Counted from the first letter of the stretch, positions 10,065 through 19,049 are shown. The stretch: DNA of 64,000 nt from Aquabacterium sp. (GCA_023266355.1 JAHFQM010000002.1:620001-684000), one strand, 5' to 3'. Program-made: numbers and translations. Notes: generated by a model from the sequence alone, not told the origin.

Positions 10065-11135
10065 TCAGGCCGCAGGGCCAGCGCCATCAGCACTGTCGGC
10101 GTCCAGCACCACGCGGTAGCGGGCCTTGCCGGCGCGCAGGTGGTCCAGGGCCTCGTTGATGCGGCTCATGGGGTAGTGTTCGGTTTGCGGCTCGATGCCG
10201 TGGCGCGCGGCGAAGGCCAGCATGGTGTCGATGTCCTGGCGCGAACCCGTGGGCGAACCCGACACGCTGCGCTGGCCGCCGATCAGTGGGAAGGCCTCGA
10301 CCTCCATCGGCTGCGGCAGGATGCCCACCAGGTGCAAGCGGCCATTGGGCGCCAGCGTGGACATCAGCGCCTTCCAGTTCAGCATGACGTTGACGGTGAC
10401 GAGCACCATGTCGAGCTGCCCTGCGATCGACTTCATCGACTTCGGGTCGGTGCTGGACACCACGCGGTGCGCCCCCAGGGCCAGGGCCTCGTCGCGCTTG
10501 GATTCGCTCGACGTGAAGGCCGTGACCTCGCATCCCCAGGCACGCGCAAACTTCAGCGCCAGGTGACCCAGGCCGCCGATTCCCACCACGCCAACGCGGT
10601 GCACCGGCTTGATGTCAAAGTTCAGGAAAGGCGAGAACACCGTGATGCCACCGCACAGCAGCGGGCCGGCTTTCGCCGGGTTCAGGCCCTCGGGGAGCGG
10701 GCAGGTCCACAGCCAGTGGGCGCGCACGCGGTCGGCAAAGCCGCCATGGTGGCCCACGATGGTCGGCACACCGGCGCGGCAGAGTTGCGGCTCACCGCCC
10801 AGGCAACTCGCGCAGCTCATGCAACTGGCCGACATCCAGCCCAGGCCCACGCGCTGGCCCAGCTTGAGGCCCTTGGCGCCTGCACCCAAAGCCACCACCG
10901 TGCCGATGACTTCGTGCCCGCCAACGATCGGGTAATTGGAGAAGCCCCACTCGTTGTCGATCAGGGACAGGTCGGAGTGGCACAGCCCGCAATGCTCCAC
11001 GCGGATTTCGACCTCCTCGTTGCCCAGGGGGCCTGGGTCGTAGTCGAAACGCGCGAGAGGCTTGGAAGCCTCCTGGGCAGCCCAAGCACGAACCGACGTC
11101 GAGGGGGAAGTCGAGGCAGAAGACAGCGAGCTCAT
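10065..11135 (-). CDS. Zinc-dependent NAD(P) alcohol dehydrogenase (cinnamyl-alcohol / YahK type) between pheS and pheT
   Basis: The 356-residue medium-chain dehydrogenase has catalytic zinc ligands C52 (in HCGLCHSD), H74 (GGHE) and C161. The structural zinc Cys set is C105, C108, C111 and C119, and the Rossmann motif GIGGLGH is at about 185-191. It would interconvert aldehydes and primary alcohols with NAD(P)H; the physiological substrate is unknown. The start is the ATG at 11135, with AAGGAT about 9 nt upstream. It lies 65 bp after pheS and 57 bp before pheT, so its transcription and that of pheT are probably coupled to pheS. Codon use looks like that of its neighbours. Confidence 0.93.
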   Translation of the reverse strand: MSSLSSASTSPSTSVRAWAAQEASKPLARFDYDPGPLGNEEVEIRVEHCGLCHSDLSLIDNEWGFSNYPIVGGHEVIGTVVALGAGAKGLKLGQRVGLGWMSASCMSCASCLGGEPQLCRAGVPTIVGHHGGFADRVRAHWLWTCPLPEGLNPAKAGPLLCGGITVFSPFLNFDIKPVHRVGVVGIGGLGHLALKFARAWGCEVTAFTSSESKRDEALALGAHRVVSSTDPKSMKSIAGQLDMVLVTVNVMLNWKALMSTLAPNGRLHLVGILPQPMEVEAFPLIGGQRSVSGSPTGSRQDIDTMLAFAARHGIEPQTEHYPMSRINEALDHLRAGKARYRVVLDADSADGAGPAA

Positions 11136-11200
11136 TAGGACATCCTTCATCAAGTGCGGAAAACCTGGGGCAAGACGACAAGGGGGCCAGCCCCCTGCCC

Positions 11201-12250
11201 TCACTGGAACTGCTGCAAAAAGCGCAGGTCGCCTTCGTAGAACAGGCGCAGGTCGTTGACACCATAGCGCAGCATGGTCAGGCGGTCCGGCCCCAGGCCG
11301 AAAGCGAAGCCGATGTAGTGCTCCGGGTCCAGGCCGAAGTTGCGCACCACGTTCGGGTGCACCTGACCGGCACCACCGACCTCCAGCCAGCGGCCCTTGA
11401 GCGGCCCGGACGAGAAGGCGATGTCCACCTCGGCCGAGGGCTCGGTGAAGGGGAAGAAGGACGGGCGGAAGCGGATGTCCAGCTCGTTCGTCTCAAAAAA
11501 GGTGCTGAAGAAATCGCCCAGCACGGCCTTCAGGTCGGTGAAGCTCACGCTCTCGCCGATCCACAGGCCTTCGCACTGGTGGAACATGGGCGAGTGGGTG
11601 GCGTCGCTGTCCACGCGGTAGGTGCGGCCCGGCGCGATGACGCGGATCTCGGGCATGCGCTCACCGCGCGCGATGGCCTCGGCATGCGCCTTGACGTGCT
11701 GCACGGCGTAGCGCACCTGCATGGGGCTGGTGTGCGTGCGCAGCAAGTGGCCGCCTTCCACATAGAAGGTGTCGTGCATGGAGCGCGCGGGATGGTCTTC
11801 CGGCGTGTTCAAGGCGGTGAAGTTGAACCAGTCGGCCTCGATCTCCGGGCCATCTGCGACGTCAAAGCCCATGGAGCCGAAGATGCCCTCGATGCGCTCG
11901 ATGCTCAAAGACACCGGGTGCAGACCGCCCTCGCCTCGGCGACGGCCTGGCAGGCTCACGTCCAGCGACTCGGCGCGCAGCTGCTGCGCCAACTCGGCAT
12001 CGGCCAGGGCCTGGCGGCGTGCATTGAGCAAAGCCTCGACCTGCTGCTTGGCCTGGTTGATGGCCGCACCGCGGGTTTTCTTGTCTTCGGGGCTGAGGGC
12101 GCCCATGCCCTTGAGCAGCTCGGTCACGCTGCCCGACTTGCCCAGGAATCGGGCCTTGGCGTTTTCAAGGTCGGCCGGGGTGGTGGCCGCATCGAAGGCC
12201 GCCTGGGCGGATTGCACCAGGGCCTGGAGGTCGCTGGACGAGTCGTTCAT
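11201..12250 (-). CDS. pheS: Phenylalanine-tRNA ligase alpha subunit
   Basis: The 349-residue protein has an N-terminal coiled-coil tRNA-binding arm (about 1-90) and the class II catalytic core (motif 1 about [19 protein letters not shown], motif 2 around EGLWIGES, motif 3 [17 protein letters not shown]). It joins PheT to charge tRNA-Phe. An in-frame ATG at 12259 is possible; 12250 matches the usual N-terminus MND. Neither has a clear Shine-Dalgarno sequence. Directly upstream is a strong terminator hairpin ending only 12 nt before the ATG, so expression is probably controlled by attenuation. Confidence 0.97.
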   Translation of the reverse strand: MNDSSSDLQALVQSAQAAFDAATTPADLENAKARFLGKSGSVTELLKGMGALSPEDKKTRGAAINQAKQQVEALLNARRQALADAELAQQLRAESLDVSLPGRRRGEGGLHPVSLSIERIEGIFGSMGFDVADGPEIEADWFNFTALNTPEDHPARSMHDTFYVEGGHLLRTHTSPMQVRYAVQHVKAHAEAIARGERMPEIRVIAPGRTYRVDSDATHSPMFHQCEGLWIGESVSFTDLKAVLGDFFSTFFETNELDIRFRPSFFPFTEPSAEVDIAFSSGPLKGRWLEVGGAGQVHPNVVRNFGLDPEHYIGFAFGLGPDRLTMLRYGVNDLRLFYEGDLRFLQQFQ

Positions 12251-12262
12251 CGGATGCATTCG

Positions 12263-12292
12263 AAAAAAAAGGCCAACACAGGGTTGGCCTTT
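12263..12292 (-). terminator. Terminator/attenuator immediately upstream of pheS
   Basis: Minus strand: AAAGGCCAAC, loop of 5, GTTGGCCTTT (12268-12277 paired with 12283-12292, 10 bp), followed by a run of eight T. It ends rplT transcription or acts as an attenuator. The pheS ATG is 12 nt downstream of the T-run, leaving almost no room for another promoter and no visible Shine-Dalgarno sequence. Confidence 0.88.
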
Positions 12293-12295
12293 GGT

Positions 12296-12337
12296 TCAGA
12301 TGTGGCGCCAGCTTTCGAGAGAAAACCGGCTTGCCAT
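12296..12337 (-). CDS. Possible 13-codon leader peptide of pheS
   Basis: The minus-strand mini-ORF MASRFSLESWRHI ends at a TGA 3 nt before the pheS attenuator stem. The geometry is that of an attenuation leader. However, it has only one Phe codon (TTT) and no clear ribosome-binding site, unlike the Phe-rich leaders of enterobacterial pheST. It is reported as a candidate only. Confidence 0.25.
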   Translation of the reverse strand: MASRFSLESWRHI

Positions 12338-12375
12338 CAGGCTGATGAGATTGTGCTTTGGAATCAAGCCGTCGG

Positions 12376-12735
12376 TCAGGCCGACAGTTGAGCCTTGGCC
12401 TTTTCCACGATGCTGGCGAAAGCGGCCGGGTCGTTCACGGCCATGTCGGCCAGAACCTTGCGGTCGATTTCGATCGAGGCCTTCTTGATGCCAGCAATGA
12501 ACTTGCTGTAGGTCAGGCCCAGGGCGCGGCTGCCGGCGTTGATGCGGGCAATCCAGAGGCGGCGGAACACGCGCTTCTTGTTGCGGCGGTCACGGTAGGC
12601 GTATTGGCCAGCCTTCATCACCGCCTGTTTGGCGATGCGGAAGACGTTCTTGCGGCGACCGCGGAAGCCCTTGGCAAGGGCGAGGATTTTCTTGTGACGG
12701 GCACGGGCGGTAACGCCACGTTTGACGCGAGGCAT
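12376..12735 (-). CDS. rplT: 50S ribosomal protein L20
   Basis: The 119-residue, strongly basic protein has the L20 signature ([37 protein letters not shown]). It is an early-assembly 23S rRNA-binding protein and, in several bacteria, the repressor of its own infC-rpmI-rplT operon. The ATG at 12735 has AAGGAG upstream. It follows rpmI by 59 bp and is followed by the pheS attenuator. Confidence 0.99.
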   Translation of the reverse strand: MPRVKRGVTARARHKKILALAKGFRGRRKNVFRIAKQAVMKAGQYAYRDRRNKKRVFRRLWIARINAGSRALGLTYSKFIAGIKKASIEIDRKVLADMAVNDPAAFASIVEKAKAQLSA

Positions 12736-12794
12736 GGATAGCTCCTTCTGCGTTGACTAAGAGGACGATCGAGACGACAGCTGCGTTGCGGGTC

Positions 12795-12998
12795 TTACAG
12801 ACCGGCGAAAGGCAGCATCTGGGCGATGTGGCCCATGTTGGTCTCGTGCACGTTGACGGCGCCTCGGAGCTGGCGCTTGTTCTTCGTGGTCTTCTTGGTC
12901 AGGATGTGGCGCTTGAAGGCTTGGCCGCGCTTGACGGTGCCACCGGGACGCACGCGAAAACGCTTCTTCGCGCTGCTTTTGGTCTTCATTTTGGGCAT
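12795..12998 (-). CDS. rpmI: 50S ribosomal protein L35
   Basis: The 67-residue basic protein has the L35 pattern [20 protein letters not shown] and [14 protein letters not shown]. The length is normal for the family. AAGGAG lies 6-8 nt before the ATG. It is part of the infC-rpmI-rplT ribosomal operon. The unusually long, structured spacer to infC (208 bp) is a likely place for L20-dependent control. Confidence 0.99.
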   Translation of the reverse strand: MPKMKTKSSAKKRFRVRPGGTVKRGQAFKRHILTKKTTKNKRQLRGAVNVHETNMGHIAQMLPFAGL

Positions 12999-13111
12999 GT
13001 GATGCTCCTTTTGACTTGTTCCTGTCAGGCGCCACGGCGTCCATGTCCGTGTCTTGATGGCCTGCAGGCACTTGGTGACCCGAACCCGGTGACCAGACCA
13101 GGTTCAGGTTG

Positions 13112-13129
13112 TTCGGTTTTGCAACCGAA
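13112..13129 (-). promoter_or_regulatory. GNRA-capped hairpin in the infC-rpmI spacer
   Basis: Minus strand TTCGGTT-GCAA-AACCGAA is a 7-bp stem closed by a GCAA tetraloop. Just downstream is a second imperfect repeat (CTGAACC with GGTTCGG). The 207-bp spacer holds no gene that I can see. By analogy with known L20 leader controls it may be an L20 or RNA-processing target; this is inference. Confidence 0.4.
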
Positions 13130-13205
13130 GTTTTCAACCATGCTTCCGGCGCACCCAACCAGCAAAACGCCAGCCGAATCCACCGAAGCTTTCGATTGTA
13201 GCCGA

Positions 13206-13754
13206 TTATTTCTTCTTCTTGGGGCCCAGCACCATGATCATCTGGCGCCCTTCGAGTTTCGGCATGTTCTCGACCAGCGAGCAATCGGTCAGGTCGTCGC
13301 GCACACGCTCCAGCAGGCGCATGCCGAGTTCCTGGTGGGTGATTTCGCGGCCGCGGAAACGCAGCGTGACCTTGCCCTTGTCGCCGTCTTCCAGGAAGCG
13401 ACGCAGGTTGCGCAGCTTGATCTGGTAGTCGGCCTCGTCAGTGCCGGGTCGGAATTTGACTTCCTTGACCTCGATGACCTTCTGCTTGAGCTTGGCGTCG
13501 TGGGCCTTCTTCTGCTCCTGGTACTTGAACTTGCCGTAGTCCATCAGGCGGCAGACAGGCGGCTCGGCCGTGGCAGAGATTTCCACCAAGTCCACGTCCG
13601 CCTCACCCGCGAGGCGCAGGGCCTCCTGGATGCTGACGATGCCGATGGGCTCGTTCTCCGGGCCGTTCAGGCGGACTTCCAGGGCAGTGATTTCACGGTT
13701 CAGCCGATGCTTGCGCTCATCGTTGCGCGTGCGGCGGTCAAAGAAGTTAGCGAT
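13206..13754 (-). CDS. infC: Translation initiation factor IF-3, probable ATC start
   Basis: The 182-residue product has the IF3 N-domain ([30 protein letters not shown]) and C-domain ([47 protein letters not shown]). IF3 checks the start codon and start tRNA on the 30S subunit. The best start is ATC at 13752-13754: AAGGA lies 7 nt upstream, and the length equals that of E. coli IF3 (180). A GTG at 13781 opens the frame earlier but has poor spacing. A rare AUU/AUC start is the known basis of IF3 autoregulation in E. coli and relatives. Confidence 0.93.
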   Translation of the reverse strand: MANFFDRRTRNDERKHRLNREITALEVRLNGPENEPIGIVSIQEALRLAGEADVDLVEISATAEPPVCRLMDYGKFKYQEQKKAHDAKLKQKVIEVKEVKFRPGTDEADYQIKLRNLRRFLEDGDKGKVTLRFRGREITHQELGMRLLERVRDDLTDCSLVENMPKLEGRQMIMVLGPKKKK

Positions 13755-13875
13755 GTCGAATTCCTTCAGGCCCGGGGCCACGCCCCTTCAGCCAATGATC
13801 GATGGTCACGCACCCGGCTTTGCCAGGGACTGAAACGCGCCTGTCCCGAACCACCAGGACAGACACGCTCCCGCC

Positions 13876-15795
13876 TCAGGCCTTGCTGGCGATGTCTTGA
13901 GAGATCTTCTGGGAGAAGTCATCGAGCGACATCACGCCGAGGTTCTGGTTGCCCCGGGCGCGCACGGCGACGGTGCCATCCAACTTCTCCTTGTCTCCGA
14001 CAACGATGAAGTAGGGCACCTTCTGCAACGAATGCTCGCGGATTTTATACGTGATCTTTTCGTTGCGCAAATCCAACTGCACCTTCAAGCCCTGCTTCTG
14101 CAGCGATTTCGCAATGTCGGCCGCGTAATCGGCCTGTCCGTCGGTGATGTTGAGCACCACCACCTGGGTCGGCGCCAGCCAGATGGGCAAGGCACCCGAG
14201 TGCTGCTCGATCAGGATGCCGATGAAACGCTCCAGGCTGCCCAGGATGGCGCGGTGCAGCATCACGGGGTGTTTGCGTCCGCTGGTTTCGGTCACGTACT
14301 CGGCGCCCAGGCGCTCGGGCATGGAGAAGTCCACCTGGATGGTGCCGCACTGCCAGTGGCGGCCCAGCGCGTCCTTCAGCGTGTACTCGATCTTGGGGCC
14401 GTAGAAGGCGCCGTCGCCCACCGCGATGGTGAACTCGCTGCCCGTGGCGCGCAGGCTTTCCATGAGGGCCTGCTCGGCCTTGTCCCAGACCTCGTCGGCG
14501 CCGATGCGCTTCTCAGGACGCGTGGCGACCTTGTAGATGATGTCGGTGAAGCCGAAGTCCTGGTAGACCTTCTGCAGCAGCGCGGTGAAGTCCACGCATT
14601 CCTGCAGGATCTGGTCTTCGGTGCAGAAGACGTGGCCGTCGTCCTGCGTGAAGCCGCGCACGCGCATGATGCCGTGCAGGCCGCCCGAAGGCTCGTTGCG
14701 GTGGCACTGGCCGAACTCGCCGAAGCGCAGCGGCAGGTCACGGTAGCTCTTCAAACCCTGGTTGAAGATCAGGATGTGGCCGGGGCAGTTCATCGGCTTG
14801 AGCGCGTAGTCGCGCTTTTCCGACTCGGTGGTGAACATGTTCTCGCGGTACTTGTCCCAGTGGCCGGTCTTCTCCCACAGCGTCTTGTCGATGATCTGCG
14901 GGCCCTTGACCTCCTGGTAGCCGTTGTCGCGGTAGACCTGGCGCATGTACTGCTCCACGGCCTGCCACACCGCCCAGCCCTTGGGGTGCCAGAACACGAG
15001 GCCGGGCGCGTGGTCGTCGATATGGAACAGGTCTAGCTCGCGGCCCAGCTTGCGGTGGTCGCGCTTTTCGGCTTCTTCCAGTCGGGTCAGGTAGGCGGCC
15101 AGGTCGTCCTTGGTGGTCCAGGCCGTGCCATAAACGCGCTGCAACTGCTCGTTGCGGTGGTCGCCACGCCAGTAAGCACCGGCCACCTTCATCAGCTTGA
15201 AGTGCTTGAGCTTGCCGGTGCTGGGCACGTGCGGGCCGCGGCACAGGTCGGTGAAGGCGCCTTCGCTGTAGAGCGACACGTCCTGGTCAGCCGGGATGCT
15301 CTCGATGATCTCGGCCTTGTAGTGCTCGCCCAGGCCCTTGAAGTAGGTCACGGCTTCATCGCGCGGCAAGACCTTGCGCTCGACCTTCTCGTCTTTCTTG
15401 GCGAGCTCGCCCATCTTCTTTTCGATGGCGGCCAGGTCTTCCGGCGTGAAGGGGCGCTTGTAGGCGAAGTCGTAATAGAAGCCGTCCTCGATGGTGGGGC
15501 CGATGGTGACCTGCGCCTCGGGGAAGAGCTCCTTCACCGCGTAGGCCAGCAAGTGGGCGGTGGAGTGGCGGATGACGTCCAGGCCGTCGGCGTCCTTCTC
15601 GGTGACGATGGCCAGTTGCTCATCGGCCTCGATGCGGTAGGACGTGTCCACCAGGCGGGCAGAGGCGCCCTGCCCCACGCGGCCGGCCAGCGCGGCCTTG
15701 GCCAGGCCCGCGCCGATGGAGGCAGCGACTTCGGCCACCGTCACAGGGCCAGGGAATTCACGCTTGGAGCCGTCAGGAAGTTGGATCGCGATCAT
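13876..15795 (-). CDS. thrS: Threonine-tRNA ligase
   Basis: The 639-residue class II synthetase has an N-terminal TGS domain (about 1-62), an editing domain with the [16 protein letters not shown]is motif (about 76), a catalytic core (motif 2 [15 protein letters not shown], motif 3 region [18 protein letters not shown]) and a C-terminal anticodon-binding domain. It charges tRNA-Thr and clears Ser-tRNA-Thr. No good Shine-Dalgarno precedes the ATG at 15795. A Thr-rich leader ORF and a terminator lie upstream, so transcription attenuation by threonyl-tRNA supply is likely. It heads the thrS-infC-rpmI-rplT-pheS block. Confidence 0.99.
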   Translation of the reverse strand: MIAIQLPDGSKREFPGPVTVAEVAASIGAGLAKAALAGRVGQGASARLVDTSYRIEADEQLAIVTEKDADGLDVIRHSTAHLLAYAVKELFPEAQVTIGPTIEDGFYYDFAYKRPFTPEDLAAIEKKMGELAKKDEKVERKVLPRDEAVTYFKGLGEHYKAEIIESIPADQDVSLYSEGAFTDLCRGPHVPSTGKLKHFKLMKVAGAYWRGDHRNEQLQRVYGTAWTTKDDLAAYLTRLEEAEKRDHRKLGRELDLFHIDDHAPGLVFWHPKGWAVWQAVEQYMRQVYRDNGYQEVKGPQIIDKTLWEKTGHWDKYRENMFTTESEKRDYALKPMNCPGHILIFNQGLKSYRDLPLRFGEFGQCHRNEPSGGLHGIMRVRGFTQDDGHVFCTEDQILQECVDFTALLQKVYQDFGFTDIIYKVATRPEKRIGADEVWDKAEQALMESLRATGSEFTIAVGDGAFYGPKIEYTLKDALGRHWQCGTIQVDFSMPERLGAEYVTETSGRKHPVMLHRAILGSLERFIGILIEQHSGALPIWLAPTQVVVLNITDGQADYAADIAKSLQKQGLKVQLDLRNEKITYKIREHSLQKVPYFIVVGDKEKLDGTVAVRARGNQNLGVMSLDDFSQKISQDIASKA

Positions 15796-15840
15796 GGTGA
15801 TGTCTGTGTGTCAGGTTCGCCCGCAGTGTGCACGGGCAAC

Positions 15841-15866
15841 AAAAAAGCGCGGTGACGGCCGCGCTT
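15841..15866 (-). terminator. Attenuator terminator in the thrS leader
   Basis: Minus strand AAGCGCGG-CCGTCA-CCGCGCTT (15859-15866 paired with 15845-15852) is followed by six T. It ends 46 nt before the thrS ATG. Its 5' arm contains GCGGCC (plus-strand 15857-15862), fully complementary to GGCCGC just after the leader ORF (plus-strand 15890-15895). That pairing could form a competing antiterminator. Confidence 0.85.
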
Positions 15867-15901
15867 CGTTTGGGAAGAATGCAAAAGCAGCGGCCAGCCG
15901 A

Positions 15902-15949
15902 CTAGACCTCGGTCGAGGTGATGGGTGAGGTCGGAGTTCGCGGTGTCAT
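15902..15949 (-). CDS. Thr-rich leader peptide of thrS
   Basis: The 15-codon ORF reads MTPRTPTSPITSTEV and stops with TAG. Five of 15 codons are Thr (ACA, ACT and three ACC). It sits between a possible promoter and the terminator at 15841-15866, in the right order for ribosome-mediated attenuation. Its 3' half can form GACCTC/GAGGTC (15927-15932 with 15905-15910), a pause-type hairpin. The ribosome-binding site is weak (AAAGG about 11 nt upstream). It is below usual gene-finding size. Composition and position are seen; the regulatory role is inferred. Confidence 0.7.
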   Translation of the reverse strand: MTPRTPTSPITSTEV

Positions 15950-16007
15950 AACCGAGCGTGCCTTTCTACGTTCCTTACCTGGTTAGCCGGGCGGCGCCTG
16001 CGGCGGC

Positions 16008-16050
16008 ACCATTGGTTGCGCCGCAGCGGTCCAACCAATGGTTCATTGTA
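16008..16050 (-). promoter_or_regulatory. Putative thrS promoter -10 and 5' leader hairpin
   Basis: On the minus strand TACAAT (16045-16050) is a good -10 element, with only a weak -35. Just downstream, ACCATTGGTT and AACCAATGGT (16033-16042 and 16008-16017) form a 10-bp hairpin with a 15-nt loop, at what would be the very 5' end of the thrS transcript. This and the attenuator elements account for most of the 353-bp gap between thrS and the plus-strand gene at 16149. Confidence 0.45.
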
Positions 16051-16148
16051 GCGTCCGAGCCCCGTGAGCTGATTGCCGCACCCCGCGTCATCCGTCCATC
16101 ACGCCGCATGGCGACATTCCAAAGTGGTTTCATCCCCATGGAGTTGTC

Positions 16149-17564
16149 ATGTCCGCTCGTCACATCGCTTCCCGCTGGCTGCCCTTGAGCGCCGTCGCCC
16201 TGGCCGCCAGCATCACCGCCGCGCCCGTCCACGCCGCCGGCACCTTGGTCGGCTGGGCCAGCCTGCCCGCCAACACGCCCGCCGAAGGACCGACCACCGG
16301 CCAGTTCGGCATCAACGGCTTTGGCGCCAATGGCATCTTGCTGCCCGTCGCGCATGGCCAGGCCGTGCAAGGCTTCTCGGCCGTGCTGCCGGGCCCCACG
16401 GCCCAATCCTTCTACGTCATGCCCGACAACGGCTTCGGCACGCAAGGCAACTCGGCCGACGCCCTGTTGCGCGTCTATGCCGTCCAGCCTGACTTCAAGA
16501 CCTGGAACGGCCAGGCCGTGGTGGGCGCCGGCACCGTGTCGCCCGTGAGCTACAAAAAGGGCAAGGCACAGATCAGCTTCACCAGCAGCAGCTTCATCGG
16601 CTTGCGTGACCCGGACCACAAGATCGGCTTCCCCATCCAGGCCGATTTCGCCCATTACTACAACAACGCAGCCAACCCGGCCGTCGATGCCAGCATCCGC
16701 AACAACCGGCTGCTGACCGGCGCCGACTTCGACATCGAATCCCTCCGTGCCGACAAGAAGGGCAACCTGTGGTTCGGCGAAGAGTTCGGCCCCTTCCTGG
16801 TCAAGACCGATGCCAGCGGCAAGGTGCTGCGCTCGGAAATCCAGCTGCCCAACATCGCTCCGGCCGGCTCCACCAGCACCGGAGCCTTCGTGCAAGCGCC
16901 TCAAAACCCCTACCTGGCTGGCGCCACGCCCAACCTGGGCGGCTCGCGCGGCTTCGAGGGCATGGCCATCAACCCCAGCCGTGACAAGCTCTACACCCTG
17001 CTGGAAGGCAGCGTGACCGGCGATGCCACCAAGACCCTGCGCATCAACGAATTCGACACCCACACCGAGGCTTACACCCAGCGCGTCTGGAAGTACAAGC
17101 TCGATGCCGCCGGCACCAACATCGGCGACATGACCGCCGTGAACGACCACGAGTTCCTGGTGCTGGAGCGCAATGGCACGACGGCCACCAGCACATCGGG
17201 CACGCCGTTCAAGAAGGTCTACAAGATCGACATCAACAAGCTCGATGCCGATGGCAACGTGGACAAGGTCGAGATCGTGGACCTGATGAACGTCGCCGAC
17301 CCGCACGACCTCAACAGCGACGGCAGCACGACCTTCACCTTCCCCTACGTCACCATCGAGGACATCCTGATCCTCGACGCCACCACCATCCTGGTGATGA
17401 ACGACAACAACTTCCCCGGCGGTGGCGGCCGCAGCGCTTCGCCGGACATCAACGAGTTCCTGAAGATCAAGCTCGACACCCCGCTGGCCCTGCAGCAGCC
17501 CGTGCCCCTGCCCGGCCGCGGCCGCGATGAACAAGACGACGAGCGCGACAACGACAAGCGCTGA
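16149..17564 (+). CDS. Secreted esterase-like activity of phytase family protein
   Basis: The 471-residue protein has a signal peptide (residues 1-29, ending PVHA-A) and a beta-propeller-like body with the pattern of Pfam 'esterase-like activity of phytase' (GFSAVLPGPTAQSFYVMPDN, LWFGEEFGPFLVKTDASGKV, GFEGMAINPSRDKLYTLLEG). Family members are exported phosphoesterases or esterases of poorly known substrate. The C-terminus is a hydrophilic, charged tail (DEQDDERDNDKR). The ATG at 16149 has GGAG 6 nt upstream. It is monocistronic, ending in a double terminator. Function beyond an exported hydrolase is uncertain. Confidence 0.85.
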   Translation: MSARHIASRWLPLSAVALAASITAAPVHAAGTLVGWASLPANTPAEGPTTGQFGINGFGANGILLPVAHGQAVQGFSAVLPGPTAQSFYVMPDNGFGTQGNSADALLRVYAVQPDFKTWNGQAVVGAGTVSPVSYKKGKAQISFTSSSFIGLRDPDHKIGFPIQADFAHYYNNAANPAVDASIRNNRLLTGADFDIESLRADKKGNLWFGEEFGPFLVKTDASGKVLRSEIQLPNIAPAGSTSTGAFVQAPQNPYLAGATPNLGGSRGFEGMAINPSRDKLYTLLEGSVTGDATKTLRINEFDTHTEAYTQRVWKYKLDAAGTNIGDMTAVNDHEFLVLERNGTTATSTSGTPFKKVYKIDINKLDADGNVDKVEIVDLMNVADPHDLNSDGSTTFTFPYVTIEDILILDATTILVMNDNNFPGGGGRSASPDINEFLKIKLDTPLALQQPVPLPGRGRDEQDDERDNDKR

Positions 17565-17573
17565 TCCCGGCAT

Positions 17574-17641
17574 GCCGCCAGCCCCCATCCGGGGCTGGCG
17601 GCACAGCACAAAGCAAAACGGCACCCGAGGGTGCCGTTTTG
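17574..17641. terminator. Double bidirectional terminator between the esterase gene and aceA
   Basis: Two consecutive hairpins are present: GCCGCCAGCCCC/GGGGCTGGCGGC (12 bp, 17574-17602) and GCAAAACGGCACCC/GGGTGCCGTTTTGC (17614-17641). The second has A and T runs on both sides, so it can serve the two converging genes. Confidence 0.8.
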
Positions 17642-17692
17642 CTTCGCTGAGTCAGCGCAAGGGCCTTGCGGCCCCTGCACCGGTCAGTGAGA

Positions 17693-19009
17693 TCAGTGGA
17701 ACTGTTCTTCTTCGGTCGAGCCGGTCAGGGCCTTCACGGAGGACGAACCGCCCTGGATCACGGTGGTCACGTCGTCGAAGTAGCCAGCGCCCACTTCTTG
17801 CTGGTGCGACACGAAGGTGTAACCCTTTTCGCGGGCAGCGAATTCGGGCTCTTGCACCATTTCGGTGTAGTGCTTCATGCCTTCGCCATTGGCGTAGGAG
17901 TGAGCGAACTGGAACGTGTTGTACCAGTTGATGTGGATGCCAGCCAGGGTGATGAACTGGTACTTGTAGCCCAGTGCAGACAGGTCTTCCTGGAACGAAG
18001 CGATCTGCTTGTCGTTGAGGTTCTTCTTCCAGTTGAAGGAAGGCGAGCAGTTGTACGACAGCAGCTTGCCGGGGCAGGCAGCGTGCACAGCTTGCGCGAA
18101 TTCACGGGCGAAGCCGATGTCAGGCACGCCGGTTTCGCACCAGACCAGGTCAGCGTAGGGAGCGTAAGCAACACCACGGCTGATGGCTTGTTCCAGACCG
18201 TTCTTGACGCGGTAGAAACCTTCTTGGGTGCGCTCGCCAGTCACGAAAGGCTGGTCGTTGGCATCGCAGTCGCTGGTCAGCAGGTTGGCTGCTTCAGCAT
18301 CGGTACGGGCCAGAACGATGGTGGGCACGCCCATCACGTCGGCAGCGAAACGAGCAGCGATCAGCTTCTCGACGGCTTCACGCGTGGGAACCAGCACCTT
18401 GCCACCCATGTGACCGCACTTCTTGACAGCAGCGAGCTGGTCTTCGAAGTGAACGCCAGCGGCGCCCGAGGCGATCATGTTCTTCATCAGTTCGAAAGCG
18501 TTCAGAACGCCACCGAAACCGGCTTCAGCGTCAGCGACGATGGGCAGGAAGTAGTCCACGAAACCTTCGTCACCGGGGTTGATGCCACGGCCCCACTGAA
18601 TTTCGTCAGCGCGTTTGAAGGTGTTGTTGATGCGGCGAACCATCGTGGGCACCGAGTCGTACGCATACAGCGACTGGTCGGGGTACATGGTTTCCGAGGT
18701 GTTGCCGTCGGCGGCAACTTGCCAGCCCGACAGGTACACGGCTTCCAGGCCAGCCTTGGCCTGTTGCATGGCTTGACCGGCGGTGATGGCGCCGAAAGCG
18801 TTCACGTAGCCCTTCTTGGCACCGCCGTTGACCTTGGCCCACAGCTTCTCAGCGCCGTTCTTGGCCAGCGTGTACTCAGGCTGCAGGCTGCCGCGCAGGC
18901 GCACAACGTCAGCAGCGGAGTAGCCGCGCTTGACGAGCTTCCAACGGGGGTTTTCGGCCCAATCCTTTTCCAGGGCAGCGATTTGCTGTTCGCGGGTGAG
19001 TTGCGTCAT
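17693..19009 (-). CDS. aceA: Isocitrate lyase
   Basis: The 438-residue protein has the family active-site signature [14 protein letters not shown] (catalytic Cys in KKCGH), the metal/substrate segments LSGWQVAAD and VHFEDQ, and NCSPSFNW near the C-terminus. It cleaves isocitrate to succinate and glyoxylate, the first step of the glyoxylate shunt needed on acetate or fatty acids. The gene uses more A/T-ending codons than its neighbours, as expected of a highly expressed gene. CGGAG precedes the ATG. A perfect palindrome upstream (19087-19100) is a probable operator. It diverges from the aminotransferase gene. Confidence 0.98.
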   Translation of the reverse strand: MTQLTREQQIAALEKDWAENPRWKLVKRGYSAADVVRLRGSLQPEYTLAKNGAEKLWAKVNGGAKKGYVNAFGAITAGQAMQQAKAGLEAVYLSGWQVAADGNTSETMYPDQSLYAYDSVPTMVRRINNTFKRADEIQWGRGINPGDEGFVDYFLPIVADAEAGFGGVLNAFELMKNMIASGAAGVHFEDQLAAVKKCGHMGGKVLVPTREAVEKLIAARFAADVMGVPTIVLARTDAEAANLLTSDCDANDQPFVTGERTQEGFYRVKNGLEQAISRGVAYAPYADLVWCETGVPDIGFAREFAQAVHAACPGKLLSYNCSPSFNWKKNLNDKQIASFQEDLSALGYKYQFITLAGIHINWYNTFQFAHSYANGEGMKHYTEMVQEPEFAAREKGYTFVSHQQEVGAGYFDDVTTVIQGGSSSVKALTGSTEEEQFH

Positions 19010-19049
19010 GAAGATCTCCGGGGTTGAGAGGCGGTGCTAGAAAACCCGC

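Noticed and set aside
15796..16050. T-box riboswitch for thrS
   Set aside because: No T-box consensus is visible, and the element is rare outside Gram-positive bacteria and some deltaproteobacteria. A Thr-rich leader ORF explains the region better.
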